Of a stretch of 64,000 nt of DNA, positions 24,466 through 33,418 are shown piece after piece. The translations under genes and the position numbers were made by a program. This DNA is from Segatella copri (GTDB lineage Bacteria; Bacteroidota; Bacteroidia; Bacteroidales; Bacteroidaceae): NCBI RefSeq assembly GCF_019127135.1, contig NZ_JAHOEA010000012.1, forward strand, positions 1-64,000, in the 5' to 3' direction. The notes beneath the pieces were generated by a model, which was given only the letters and a program-made list of their open reading frames with translations, made no database searches and had not been told where the DNA came from. Within the stretch, counting starts at the first letter, position 1; every line of letters starts with the position of its first letter.

Positions 24466-24586
24466 GGAATTCCATCCATTCCTTCCATTCCATCCATATC
24501 TACCATACCTTCCAACTCCTTCCATACCGTTCCTTCCATACCGCTCCTTCCATGCTATCCCCACAACTCCTTCCGCCCAGCTTCAG
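24466..24586 (+). repeat. Pyrimidine-rich degenerate repeat (TTCCATnC words)
   Basis: About 120 bp made of variants of CCATTCCTT and CCTTCCATACC, nearly lacking G on the plus strand. It lies in the predicted leader of the lipoprotein gene. No coding role is assigned. Confidence 0.7.
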
Positions 24587-24657
24587 CACGCGTCTCTCCA
24601 TCCGAAGTATTAAAAGGAAAAAGATAAAAAAGGTATGGCTTTTCGAGTTATTTTTTG

Positions 24658-24665
24658 TACTTTTG
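24658..24665 (+). promoter_or_regulatory. Second -7 element for the small lipoprotein gene
   Basis: TACTTTTG, about 60 bp before the ATG, with no convincing -33. Confidence 0.45.
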
Positions 24666-24726
24666 CAGCCGATAACGCATTTTGCGAACAAAACAGGATT
24701 CTTTAAAGAAAAGAAAGGAAATAACA

Positions 24727-25140
24727 ATGAAGAAAATATTATACTTTGTGGCAGTCCTGGCTGCTGCATCCTTTATCACTACGATGGGTACCAGCTGCAA
24801 GTTTGCACCCGATCAGCATGACGGCGACACGGTAGCTGCCAGCGAGTTTTACCCGATAGATACCTCTGCGGCTCATGCCAAGAAGATGGCGAAGATTGCT
24901 GCCATCAAGAACGGAAAAGACAGTGTAGGCATCTATTATGTGGGCAGCAATTCTACCAAAGACCTCATCGAGCTCGTATCCTATCCTTCACGCCGCGACA
25001 CGATGATGTACAGCAAGACCCGACACATCAAGGTGAAAGGCAATGCCGACATCAACCACGTGGTTCGTGTAGACTTCTATCTGCATAACGGCAAGGATTC
25101 ATTAGTGAAGTATGTGGAGGAGGTTAAGGCAAAGAATTAA
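24727..25140 (+). CDS. Small secreted lipoprotein, function unknown
   Basis: 137 residues from MKKILYFVAVLAAASF. The frame is open upstream, but this Met gives a proper lipoprotein signal ending TMGTSC, with acylation on Cys24. The mature part is basic and soluble, with a likely small beta domain (VGIYYVGSNSTKDLIELVSYPS, then HVVRVDFYLHNGKDSLVKYV). I do not recognise a family. It stands alone between the repeat-rich gap and the convergent uxuA gene. Its two possible promoters and long pyrimidine-rich leader suggest post-transcriptional control, which is inference. Confidence 0.7.
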   Translation: MKKILYFVAVLAAASFITTMGTSCKFAPDQHDGDTVAASEFYPIDTSAAHAKKMAKIAAIKNGKDSVGIYYVGSNSTKDLIELVSYPSRRDTMMYSKTRHIKVKGNADINHVVRVDFYLHNGKDSLVKYVEEVKAKN

Positions 25141-25174
25141 CCTCAAACGCCCTATAAAGCCCTTATAACAAACA

Positions 25175-25221
25175 AGTAGCCTACCCATGTACGGCAAAAC
25201 GCCGTACATGGGTAGGCTACT
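25175..25221. repeat. AAAAC-loop hairpin 5
   Basis: A perfect 21-bp stem (25175-25195 with 25201-25221) around AAAAC (25196-25200). No T run follows on either strand, so it is not a simple terminator. It contains TACCCATG, close to hairpin 3's ACCCATG. Confidence 0.88.
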
Positions 25222-25242
25222 GGGAATTCAAATAAAACAAGC

Positions 25243-25276
25243 AAAAAAAGCTAGCATGCACGAAATGCATACTAGC
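25243..25276 (-). terminator. Terminator of the uxuB-uxuA transcript
   Basis: GCTAGCATGCA (25250-25260) pairs with TGCATACTAGC (25266-25276) with one mismatch, loop CGAAA. On the minus strand it is followed by seven T (complement of 25243-25249). Confidence 0.8.
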
Positions 25277-25305
25277 CTATTTAAAAATATCTAACCTGAA
25301 TTTCA

Positions 25306-25332
25306 AATCACTAATAACTAATCACTAATCAT
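25306..25332. repeat. Heptad array across the uxuA stop codon
   Basis: AATCACT, AATAACT, AATCACT and AATCATA in a row. The last units overlap the final codon and TAG stop of uxuA (25325-25327). Confidence 0.8.
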
Positions 25333-26596
25333 AGAATCCCGGCTGCTTATACTCAATGCCCAGTTCATCATCTACTGTTGCGATGACACCCTGAATCTGA
25401 CCCATGGCAAACATACGGCCGAGGAGAGTGTAACCGGCATTGTGACCATGATTGCTCTCATCGAATACGCCACCTGGCTCATCAGTGAAGGTCATACCAT
25501 GGTCTACTCGCATTGGCAGACGACGGCCGGAATTGCACTTGCCTTCCTGCTCAGCCTTCTCGAAGATGCGGCAAAGTTCAATGAGATGGCCGCGACCACC
25601 CAAGTGAGAAGCCTCTGTAAAGTTGCCGTTAGGGAAGATGTAGCAAGAGCGCAGATGAACAAAATGAGTGCGGTCAGCAAACTGCTTAGCCATTGCCACA
25701 CAGTCGTTGTGCTCGCCGGCAGAGAATGAACCTGCACAGAAAGTCAGACCATTGTGCTTGTTTGGCACAGCATCGAGCATCCACTGGATATCCTCGGCAC
25801 GACCGATGATTCTTGGCAAGCCGAATACAGGATAAGGAGGATCGTCTGGGTGAACACACATGTTGATGTCGTACTCATCGCAGATAGGCATGATAGCCTC
25901 CAGCCAGTACTTCATGTTCTCCTGCAACTTCTTCTTGTCGATGCCATCATAAAGCTTCAACAGGTCGCGGAACTTCTGGACAGGAGCCGAATCGCCCTCG
26001 CTGAAGTTACCCGATACGAAGCCCTGGGTCTTGATGATGATATTCTCTACCAGGGCATGATCCTGCTCTGGTGTAGAAGTCTTCTTGATTTCATCAGCCT
26101 CAGCCACGAGGTCTCTGCCCCACTTGTGCTCCTTAGAGAACTCAGCCCAATCCTCACGAGCGCCTTCACGCTGCAGGATATAGATATCAAAGTAGGCAAA
26201 TTCGCCCCAGTTCATATAGAGGTTGTTGGCTCCGTTAGGATTCTCATGTGCCAAATCGGTACGAGCCCAGTCTAATACAGGCATGAAGTTGTAGCAGATG
26301 CACTTGATGCCTTCTTCGCCCAGGTTGCGGAGGCTCTCCTTGTAAACCTCAATCTGATGATCACGGTCAGGACCACCATATTTCAGGGTTTCAACAACAG
26401 GCAAAGACTCTACCACGCTCCATTTCATACCATAAGACTCGATGTACTCCTTGAGTTCATGAATTTTCTCGCGTGTCCAAACCTCACCCAGAGGAACATC
26501 GTGCAATGCTGTTACGATACCCTCAACACCTATCTGTTTCAACTGTGCAAGAGTGATCTTATCTTTCTTGCCAAACCAGCGCCATGTTCTTTCCAT
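25325..26596 (-). CDS. uxuA: Mannonate dehydratase
   Basis: 423 residues. The enzyme removes water from D-mannonate to give 2-keto-3-deoxygluconate in hexuronate breakdown. The N-terminus MERTWRWFGKKDKITLAQLKQIG and the stretch TALHDVPLGEVW are typical. Metal and substrate residues lie in NMCVHPDDPPYPVFGLPRI, LTFCAGSFSAG and FVHLRSCYIFPNGNF. DHGMTF is near the C-terminus. It is somewhat longer than the E. coli enzyme. It lies 33 bp behind uxuB in the same operon. Later enzymes (KDG kinase and aldolase) are not in the window. Confidence 0.94.
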   Translation of the reverse strand: MERTWRWFGKKDKITLAQLKQIGVEGIVTALHDVPLGEVWTREKIHELKEYIESYGMKWSVVESLPVVETLKYGGPDRDHQIEVYKESLRNLGEEGIKCICYNFMPVLDWARTDLAHENPNGANNLYMNWGEFAYFDIYILQREGAREDWAEFSKEHKWGRDLVAEADEIKKTSTPEQDHALVENIIIKTQGFVSGNFSEGDSAPVQKFRDLLKLYDGIDKKKLQENMKYWLEAIMPICDEYDINMCVHPDDPPYPVFGLPRIIGRAEDIQWMLDAVPNKHNGLTFCAGSFSAGEHNDCVAMAKQFADRTHFVHLRSCYIFPNGNFTEASHLGGRGHLIELCRIFEKAEQEGKCNSGRRLPMRVDHGMTFTDEPGGVFDESNHGHNAGYTLLGRMFAMGQIQGVIATVDDELGIEYKQPGFYD

Positions 26597-26629
26597 ATAT
26601 ATTATATAATGTATAAGTTTAAAAATGAA

Positions 26630-28219
26630 TTATCTTGCAGCAACATACTTATGCAATGTCGCTCTTACTGCACCCTTACCGGCAAAGAGTTCCTTCACCA
26701 TGCCCTCAATCTGCTCGCCGAAGCCAGCCTCATAGAGATCGAGACCGAACACATCCTTGCGGGAATAGAGGTTCTTGAGGCAAGAGTAGTCCTGATCAGC
26801 CTTGCCTACCTCAAGAGGAGCTACGATAGCCTGGAGCTCTGCCAACAATGGGTCAGAAGATGGCTCAAATGGCTTCAGGTTATCATCCAATGCCTTGAGA
26901 TAACGGGCATAACCTGCCAATACCAGAGGAATCAACACAAGGTTGCTCTTGTCGAGACCGCGATCGATATACTTCTTGATAGTCTCACCGAAACGGATAG
27001 AGAGTTTCTGGCTGGTATCGGTAGCGATACGCTGAGGAGCATCTGGCATGAATGGGTTAGGCAGACGCTTGTTGATAACGGTGCCGATAAACTCGTATGG
27101 GTTCAATACACCTGGATCTGTCACTACTGGCATTGCCTCGATATAACCGATCTTCTGGATGAATGAACGCAAATCCTCATCAGCCATCTCGGCAGAAATC
27201 AAGGTATAGTCGAGCATGCAACCATAGATTGACATCGCTGTATGGAGAGGGTTCAGACAGGTGGTTACCTTCATGGTCTCAACCTCATCTACAGTCTTGC
27301 GGGATGTATAGAGCGCACCGCCTAACTCCAATGGCGGACGACCGTTGGTATAAGTATCCTCGCAAACGAGATACTGCACTTCCTCGGCATTTACGAAAGG
27401 AGCGGTGAAAGTATGCTTCTCGGTGATAATCGTATTGTTATCCTCGAAACCATCCTCAGCGAGCATCGCCTGTACCTTCTCGTGTGGACGAGGAGTAATC
27501 TTATCAATCATAGACCAAGGATAGGTAATCTTGCTGCTGTCATTGATATAATCTACGAAACCAGCCTCTACGATACCATCCTGTGCCCAGCGCTCAGCAT
27601 AAGCCTTTACGCCAGCCTTCACATGGTCGCCGTTGTGAGAACAGTTGTCGGTAGACTGAAGAGTAAGTGGCAACTTGCCTGCCTTATAACGCTCATAGAG
27701 AAGAGCGGTAAGCTTACCCATAGCAAATACTGCATCAAGACCACGTGCCAGATCAGCATCATTATAAGAATATCCCTTCTCGGTGATGGTGAAAGTAACC
27801 ATCTGCAAAGTTGGAGCCTGGAAAATCTGAACCAGACGCGCCCAGTCGTCAGCAAACTGCTTGTCAGCCTTGATACTTTCGGTAATAGATGCGATAACCT
27901 TCTTTTCGATAGTACCATTAGACTGGAGGCTTACGAGAAGAGAAAGATTATTGTAAGGACGATAAACCTTATCGATAATTTCGTAGTCGAAGCTTTCAGC
28001 AACAATAACACCACGATCGTACTTGCCGGTGTTAAGTGCATCGTTAAGAATAGCAGCAGGGAACGCACGGAAGATGTTACCTGCACCAAAGTGAACCCAA
28101 GTAGGTTCATCATGTGTCTTCTTAGCTACAGCAGCAATATCATACTTAGGGAGCTCATAACCTTTGGCTTCCCATTCTGCAGCTTGAAAGTTGTTAGAAA
28201 GAATGTCATTCAGTTTCAT
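26630..28219 (-). CDS. uxuB: Fructuronate reductase / mannitol dehydrogenase family
   Basis: 529 residues of the polyol long-chain dehydrogenase family. The N-terminal NAD-binding domain contains HFGAGNIFRAFPAAIL and KYDRGVIVAESFD. The central catalytic region has NPLHTAMSIYGCML, and LAGYARYLKALDD and FGLDLYEAGF lie in the C-terminal helical domain. Most family members reduce fructuronate or tagaturonate to mannonate or altronate. The tight link to uxuA (33 bp) makes D-fructuronate the best guess. The operon would serve glucuronate released from plant or mucin glycans. Confidence 0.88.
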   Translation of the reverse strand: MKLNDILSNNFQAAEWEAKGYELPKYDIAAVAKKTHDEPTWVHFGAGNIFRAFPAAILNDALNTGKYDRGVIVAESFDYEIIDKVYRPYNNLSLLVSLQSNGTIEKKVIASITESIKADKQFADDWARLVQIFQAPTLQMVTFTITEKGYSYNDADLARGLDAVFAMGKLTALLYERYKAGKLPLTLQSTDNCSHNGDHVKAGVKAYAERWAQDGIVEAGFVDYINDSSKITYPWSMIDKITPRPHEKVQAMLAEDGFEDNNTIITEKHTFTAPFVNAEEVQYLVCEDTYTNGRPPLELGGALYTSRKTVDEVETMKVTTCLNPLHTAMSIYGCMLDYTLISAEMADEDLRSFIQKIGYIEAMPVVTDPGVLNPYEFIGTVINKRLPNPFMPDAPQRIATDTSQKLSIRFGETIKKYIDRGLDKSNLVLIPLVLAGYARYLKALDDNLKPFEPSSDPLLAELQAIVAPLEVGKADQDYSCLKNLYSRKDVFGLDLYEAGFGEQIEGMVKELFAGKGAVRATLHKYVAAR

Positions 28220-28302
28220 AATTAATAATTATTGATGTTGTTTTATGTAAATTATTACCTTTTTATAAGCAATACAATGATTCCTCTTCTGTTGAGTCGG
28301 GG

Positions 28303-28310
28303 CAAAATTA
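28303..28310 (-). promoter_or_regulatory. -7 element of the uxuB-uxuA operon
   Basis: TAATTTTG on the minus strand, about 84 bp before the uxuB ATG. No -33 consensus, as expected for a regulated promoter. The remaining bases to 28467 hold nothing further I can name. Confidence 0.5.
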
Positions 28311-28467
28311 CGAATTTAATCTGAAATACCGCTCCTTTTTAGAGATTATTTTAAAATATTGAACAATCAGAAACACAAATTGAACAATTAGAAATGTTAC
28401 GGTAACAAAAAAAAATACTTTTCGCCCTGTTTCCATTTTAACCGGTAGTAGACTATTTGTATACATT

Positions 28468-29784
28468 TTACAGATTATCCAGTTCCTTGATCTGCTTTTT
28501 CGGTGTCACTCCAAGTCCCTTCAGGCTCTCTACCCTTCTCATCACATTGCCGGTGCCGTCATAGAGTTGCTTCTTAGCCTTATCAAAAGTACCCGAAAGG
28601 CGGGTTATCAGATCTCCGATGCCCAGGAAAGTATCTTCGAAGCCTGCCACCTTATCATACAGGTCAGCAGCCGTCTTCACGATTTTCTCCACATTCTTGT
28701 TCTGCCGGTCATACTGCCAGAGATTATACGCCAACTGGAGCGCCATGAGCAGATTGCTTGGTGAGATGATGATAATCTTCTTCTGATAAGCATAACGGCT
28801 GAGATCAGGCTGCTGCTTCATGGCTGCGATATAGCTGGTCTCGTTAGGAATAAACATCAGTACGAAGCCGATGGCATCATCCACCAGTTTGGAATAGTCT
28901 TTGGCTGCCAGTTCATCGATGTGCTTTCGTACGCTCAACGCATGTGCCTTCATCAGGCGTTCCTGTTCAGCCTCATCTTCAGCTGCCAGAGCATCGGAAT
29001 AGGCGGTAAGCGAAACCTTGGAATCGATGACCACACTTCTGCCTTCCGGGAATCTGACGATGACATCCGGACGGTAGTTCTTTCCCTCTTCATCTTTCGT
29101 ATTCTCCTGAATGAAGAATTCCTCATCTTTACGAAGTCCGCTGTTCTCCAGGATGGTTTCCAGCACCATCTCGCCCCAGTCGCCCTGCATCTTGCTGTCG
29201 CCCTTCAATGCCTTGGTCAGGTTGGCAGCATCGGAGCCAATCTTCTCGGTCTGCTCCTTCAGGTTCAGTACAGCCTGCTGCTGTTCCTGCTGGAAGAGTT
29301 TCATCGTTGCCTCGAAGGTGTTCTGCAGTTCTTTCTTGTTCACTTCGTTCTGGGTCTTGCTCTCCTCTACCGATTTCTTGAAATCAGCAAACTGTTCCTT
29401 GATAGGTTTCAGGAGTTCATCCATCTGCAGACGGTTGTTTTCCTGCAGAGCCGACTGCTTGGCAGCCAACTGCTCAGCCGCCACCTTCTGCTGTTCTATC
29501 GTCATTCGCTGCATTTCCTGCTTCAGGCTCTCGAGTTTCTGTGCCCACTGCTGGTCGCTTTCCGCCCTGAGTTTCGCCGCATACAGCCGCTCGTTCTCCA
29601 TTTGAGATTTCATTGATTGAACCTCAGAAGCATGATGCAGTTTTATCTGTTCGATGTTAGCCGCCAGCACCTGAGCCTTCGCTACGAGCTGGGTTTTCTC
29701 CTCTCCCGCACTTTTTGCTTCCATCAGTTTCCCCACGAAGAATCCGATGGCAAGCCCTATGATGATTCCAATTACTATTTCCAT
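28468..29784 (-). CDS. rmuC: RmuC-family DNA recombination protein
   Basis: 438 residues. The N-terminal membrane helix (MEIVIGIIIGLAIGFFVGKLM) is followed by a long coiled coil (about 25-190, rich in Glu, Gln, Lys and Leu). The RmuC domain (about 200-410) contains GDWGEMVLETILENSGL, RPDVIVRFPEGRSVVIDSKVS and NETSYIAAM. RmuC proteins limit inversions at short repeats and are predicted nuclease-like. It has its own canonical promoter at 29833-29864. The gene is unrelated in function to its neighbours. Confidence 0.92.
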   Translation of the reverse strand: MEIVIGIIIGLAIGFFVGKLMEAKSAGEEKTQLVAKAQVLAANIEQIKLHHASEVQSMKSQMENERLYAAKLRAESDQQWAQKLESLKQEMQRMTIEQQKVAAEQLAAKQSALQENNRLQMDELLKPIKEQFADFKKSVEESKTQNEVNKKELQNTFEATMKLFQQEQQQAVLNLKEQTEKIGSDAANLTKALKGDSKMQGDWGEMVLETILENSGLRKDEEFFIQENTKDEEGKNYRPDVIVRFPEGRSVVIDSKVSLTAYSDALAAEDEAEQERLMKAHALSVRKHIDELAAKDYSKLVDDAIGFVLMFIPNETSYIAAMKQQPDLSRYAYQKKIIIISPSNLLMALQLAYNLWQYDRQNKNVEKIVKTAADLYDKVAGFEDTFLGIGDLITRLSGTFDKAKKQLYDGTGNVMRRVESLKGLGVTPKKQIKELDNL

Positions 29785-29832
29785 TTATCCTTGTTTTGAA
29801 TGATTCTGTAAATCTGCAAAAATTATGATTTG

Positions 29833-29864
29833 CAAAAGTAATCATTTCAAGACATAACACCAAA
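29833..29864 (-). promoter_or_regulatory. Promoter of rmuC
   Basis: Minus-strand TTTG (29864-29861), 20 bp, TACTTTTG (29840-29833), about 49 bp before the ATG. Confidence 0.75.
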
Positions 29865-29914
29865 CATCATAGGGGATTCTTGTAGATATTTAACTCTTCT
29901 GCATTTAACTATGC

Positions 29915-29951
29915 AAACAAAAAGAGCGCACCACTATTGGCACGCTCTTTT
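29915..29951 (-). terminator. Terminator at the end of PUL 1
   Basis: AAAAAGAGCG (29919-29928) pairs with CGCTCTTTT (29943-29951). On the minus strand a T-rich tail follows. It ends the transcript of the GH3 gene that stops at 29977. Confidence 0.75.
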
Positions 29952-29976
29952 CTTTAACTCATCTTTTAAATATACA

Positions 29977-32295
29977 TTATCGGTTGGCAGTAGGCCACTG
30001 ATAAGTATCAGTGCAATGGATATCAGCACTCTGGTCGGCAATCATCAACTTGAAGTCGCCTTCCTCCAATCTCCATTTGCCATTCCAACCTACGAAGGCC
30101 AAATCGTCTGCCTTTAATTCAAATGTCATGGTCTTGGTCTCACCAGGCTGAAGTTCCACCTTGTCGAAGGCACGGAGACGACGGCCATCAGGCACCATAC
30201 TAGCGATGAGATCGCTACTGAACAGGAGGACACTCTCCTTGCCTGCCACCTTTCCCGTATTCTTCACATCCACGCTCACCTTGATGATGTCGCCGTGGCG
30301 GAAATCAGACTGAGAAACCTTCAGGTTGCTATATTTGTAAGAGGTATAACTCAAACCATATCCGAAGCCCCACTGCTGGGTAATCTTCGCATTGTAGTCG
30401 TAAGCACCTTCCATCGTACCTACCTCCTCACTCTTCTTGAAGTCATAGTTGGCGAGTGAATTGATTTCCTTAGGATAGGTGTAAGGCATCTTACCACTGA
30501 AGTTTGACTTGCCCGATACCAAGCCTACCAAGGCATCTCCGCCCATGTTGCCAGGAATAAGGATGTCGATGATACCCTGTGCCAATGGTTCGATGTCAGC
30601 GATGAGACGAGGGCGACCTTCATTCAATACCAAAACGACAGGCTTACCGGTCTTGGCGAGTTCCTTCACGAGATTGCGTTGGTTCTCTGAAAGCCAAAGG
30701 TCGGTCAGGTTGCCCGGAGTCTCTGTGTAAGAGTTCTCACCGATGCAGGCAACGATAACATCAACATTCTTTGCTGCATCAACTGCGCCCTGAATCTGAG
30801 GTTCGTTCTCCTCCCAGTATTTTCCCTTCTCATTATAGGTAACACCCTGGTTCAAGATGACATTCTCCTTGCCATACTCATTACAGAATGCCTCATAGAT
30901 GGTATTGTACTTGCCGGCAAACTCATCGGCACGATGTCCCTGCCAGGTATAGCTCCATCCACCGTCCAGACAACGCATCTGATTGGCATTAGGACCCGTG
31001 AGGAGAATCTTCTTGCCATGCTGTAAAGGGAGGATATTACCCTCGTTCTTCAGGAGCACCATACTCTCGGTAGCTCCCTCCAAGGCGAGCTTGGCAAACT
31101 CCTCGCCACCAAACTTAGGATAATTCTTCAGTTTCTGGGTTGGGTTCTTGAAGAGGTCGAGACGGTACTTCATGCGAAGCACACGACGACAGGCATCGTC
31201 GATGCGACTCATCGGAATCTTACCTTCCTTCACCAATTCTATAAGATAGCCACAAGCATCGCAAGAATAAGGTTCCATAATCATGTCGATACCGGCATTG
31301 ATGGCGATGCGGAGCGCATCCTTCTTGTCCTTTGCCACCATCTCACGAGTATAGAGATTGTTGATATCTGCCCAGTCGGTGATGAGCACACCATCCCATC
31401 CAGTCTCTTCCTTCAGCCATCCTGTCAGGATGTCCTTGTTGGCATGCATCGGCATACCGTTGACGGAAGCGGAATTCACCATCACGGTTAAGGCTCCAGC
31501 CTGCAGACCCGCCAGGAAAGGAGCGAAGTGCTTCTCTCGCAAGTCGGCTGGAGAGATATAGGCTGGCGTACGGTCTTTACCAGTCCAAGGCACACCATAG
31601 CCCATGAAGTGCTTCATTGAAGTGGCAATGTGATACTGGTCGATGTTGTTTGGGTCCTCGCCCTGGAAACCATAGACCATCGCCTTGCCCATCTCTGAAC
31701 TGAGGTAGCAATCCTCGCCAAAGTTCTCCCAGATGCGAGGCCAACGGGCATCACGACCGAGGTCAACGGTAGGACTGTAAGTCCAAGGCACGCTCACCGC
31801 ACGAGTCTCATAAGCGGTAGCCTCAGCCGAACGGCGAGCAATCTCACGATTGAAGGAGGCAGCCACATTGATGTTCTGCGGGAAGAGGGTTCCGCCCTGT
31901 GTATAAGTAGAACCATGGTTCTGGTCGAGACCGAAGACACAAGGGATGCCGATGCGCTTCATCGAGATCTTCTGAATCTGAGAGATATACTTCTCCCACT
32001 GCTTGGCTGTAGGAGCGCAGGTATTTGGAGCGTTGAGGATAGAGCCAATCTTATAGCGGGAAAGGATAGAATCGGTCTTGTGCTCGTCGATATAGAACAC
32101 ACCGTTCTTGTCGTTGGCACCAAAGAGGTCGGTCACCAATTCCATCATCTGGCCTATCTTTTCCTCCAAGGTGAGTTTCTTCAGGGTTTGTTCTACCTGA
32201 GCCTCTATCTTAGGGTCGCTCTTGATAACCGGAACATTGGCACTGGCTGTATAAGCCAATGCCAACATTGAAATAGATAATAATATTTTCTTCAT
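29977..32295 (-). CDS. bglX: GH3 beta-glucosidase
   Basis: 772 residues with a signal peptide ([19 protein letters not shown]), so periplasmic. The N-terminal GH3 barrel contains [22 protein letters not shown] and the nucleophile Asp in [10 protein letters not shown]. The C-terminal sandwich contains [14 protein letters not shown] and [14 protein letters not shown] fibronectin III-like domain closes the protein (about 665-760, [19 protein letters not shown]). It removes terminal beta-linked glucose from short oligosaccharides. It is the last gene of PUL 1, 52 bp behind the surface glycan-binding protein gene. The symbol follows similarity to BglX and does not prove substrate. Confidence 0.9.
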   Translation of the reverse strand: MKKILLSISMLALAYTASANVPVIKSDPKIEAQVEQTLKKLTLEEKIGQMMELVTDLFGANDKNGVFYIDEHKTDSILSRYKIGSILNAPNTCAPTAKQWEKYISQIQKISMKRIGIPCVFGLDQNHGSTYTQGGTLFPQNINVAASFNREIARRSAEATAYETRAVSVPWTYSPTVDLGRDARWPRIWENFGEDCYLSSEMGKAMVYGFQGEDPNNIDQYHIATSMKHFMGYGVPWTGKDRTPAYISPADLREKHFAPFLAGLQAGALTVMVNSASVNGMPMHANKDILTGWLKEETGWDGVLITDWADINNLYTREMVAKDKKDALRIAINAGIDMIMEPYSCDACGYLIELVKEGKIPMSRIDDACRRVLRMKYRLDLFKNPTQKLKNYPKFGGEEFAKLALEGATESMVLLKNEGNILPLQHGKKILLTGPNANQMRCLDGGWSYTWQGHRADEFAGKYNTIYEAFCNEYGKENVILNQGVTYNEKGKYWEENEPQIQGAVDAAKNVDVIVACIGENSYTETPGNLTDLWLSENQRNLVKELAKTGKPVVLVLNEGRPRLIADIEPLAQGIIDILIPGNMGGDALVGLVSGKSNFSGKMPYTYPKEINSLANYDFKKSEEVGTMEGAYDYNAKITQQWGFGYGLSYTSYKYSNLKVSQSDFRHGDIIKVSVDVKNTGKVAGKESVLLFSSDLIASMVPDGRRLRAFDKVELQPGETKTMTFELKADDLAFVGWNGKWRLEEGDFKLMIADQSADIHCTDTYQWPTANR

Positions 32296-32347
32296 AAACA
32301 GTAAAGGTTTGACGTTTTATGATAAAAACGGAAATCTTTCTAATATA

Positions 32348-33358
32348 TTATTCAATAGTTACTTTATCTACATAATAGCCATGTCCCACACAGATGAACC
32401 CATCCTCGGCAGCCATCTTGTCGAGTGCATCCTGGGTCAACTCAAACTTCACGACATTGCCCTCACCAAACTCGTATGGAGAAGTCAAGTCGGTCCACCA
32501 GGTGGTGGCAAGCTTGATCTGATGGTAAGTATCGTCATCCTTCATCGAGCAGTAAACTCGGAGGGTCTGCCCCTCCTTCCACTTAGCTACCTGGTCCTTG
32601 GTGATGAGGTTGAAGCTCTTGTTAGGGTCACCATCTCCCAAGTCCCAAGATACATAGTGATGACCTTCCCAGAGGGTATTCTCCATAGATGGCTTAGGCT
32701 CGGAGGTTACCTTGATGGTGCCGCCAGGGAACTCCACTCCATCGCCATCCACGAGCATGATATCATAGTCGCCATTCTCCAAATCGGCAGGAGCGGTGAG
32801 CTTCATGGCTGTGCCCTCTTCCAAGATTTCGAAGGCCACTTCCTTGCCACCTACCATTACTTTAGTAACTGTACCGAGATTCTTGCAATTATGGATAGTG
32901 GTCTCAGCACCCGGAGCTACCCAAAGCTCGACGGCATTGGTACCCAAGGCTGGATCATCGGCAGCAGGAGTCACGGTAACGTTTAAGGTGCGGGATGTGC
33001 TCTTGCCCTTGGTGGTAGTTGCCACAATCTTCAGTTCATGATTACCTATAGGCAAAGTTTGGTCGATGGTGGTACCTTCATAAATCTGAGTGCCATCGAG
33101 CAACCATGTCACATTGGTGTAGTGAACAGGAGTCACCTTGATTTCCAACTTATAATTAGTCTTGCGGTCTATCTTGGAATCAGCCAAGTCGGTGTTCAAG
33201 ATACGTGGTGCGTCATCTTCGCTGACGGTGAAGTATGGATCATCGTCAGAAGAGCAAGAAGACAAGGTAGATGTACCAGCCAGTGCGAAACCCACGGCTA
33301 AGAGCATCATCATAGCCTTCAAGACTTTTCCCTTATATTGTTTCATTGTCTTATTCAT
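32348..33358 (-). CDS. PUL 1 surface glycan-binding lipoprotein (SusE-position)
   Basis: 336 residues. A lipoprotein signal ends at STLSSCSSDDD, with acidic residues after Cys as in the Bacteroidetes lipoprotein export signal for the cell surface. Ig/PKD-like beta domains follow (about 50-130, YTNVTWLLDGTQIYEGT and HELKIVATTTKGKS, and about 140-220). A C-terminal domain ends with DGFICVGHGYYVDKVTIE and contains several Trp (WEGHHYVSWDLGD, TTWWTDLTS) that could stack on sugars. The gene lies in the position of SusE/SGBP between susD and the GH3 gene. I recognise no exact family; glycan binding is inferred from architecture and place. Confidence 0.7.
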   Translation of the reverse strand: MNKTMKQYKGKVLKAMMMLLAVGFALAGTSTLSSCSSDDDPYFTVSEDDAPRILNTDLADSKIDRKTNYKLEIKVTPVHYTNVTWLLDGTQIYEGTTIDQTLPIGNHELKIVATTTKGKSTSRTLNVTVTPAADDPALGTNAVELWVAPGAETTIHNCKNLGTVTKVMVGGKEVAFEILEEGTAMKLTAPADLENGDYDIMLVDGDGVEFPGGTIKVTSEPKPSMENTLWEGHHYVSWDLGDGDPNKSFNLITKDQVAKWKEGQTLRVYCSMKDDDTYHQIKLATTWWTDLTSPYEFGEGNVVKFELTQDALDKMAAEDGFICVGHGYYVDKVTIE

Positions 33359-33390
33359 AATTAATTATTCTATTCTATTGTCCTATAAGA

Positions 33391-33418
33391 CTTAACATTT
33401 AACACTTAACATTAAACA
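33391..33418. repeat. Heptad array behind the PUL 1 susD stop codon
   Basis: Minus strand: TGTTTAA, TGTTAAG, TGTTAAA, TGTTAAG begin immediately after the TAG stop. A 23-nt part is identical to the array before folA. Confidence 0.8.

Noticed and set aside
24432..24821. 129-residue frame over the pyrimidine-rich repeat
   Set aside because: It starts inside a promoter -33 element, has Ser/Pro/Thr-rich repeat-derived composition, and overlaps the better supported lipoprotein gene in another frame.
25175..25221. Intrinsic terminator of the lipoprotein gene
   Set aside because: The 21-bp stem is strong, but no T run follows on either strand; it was listed with the AAAAC-loop family instead.
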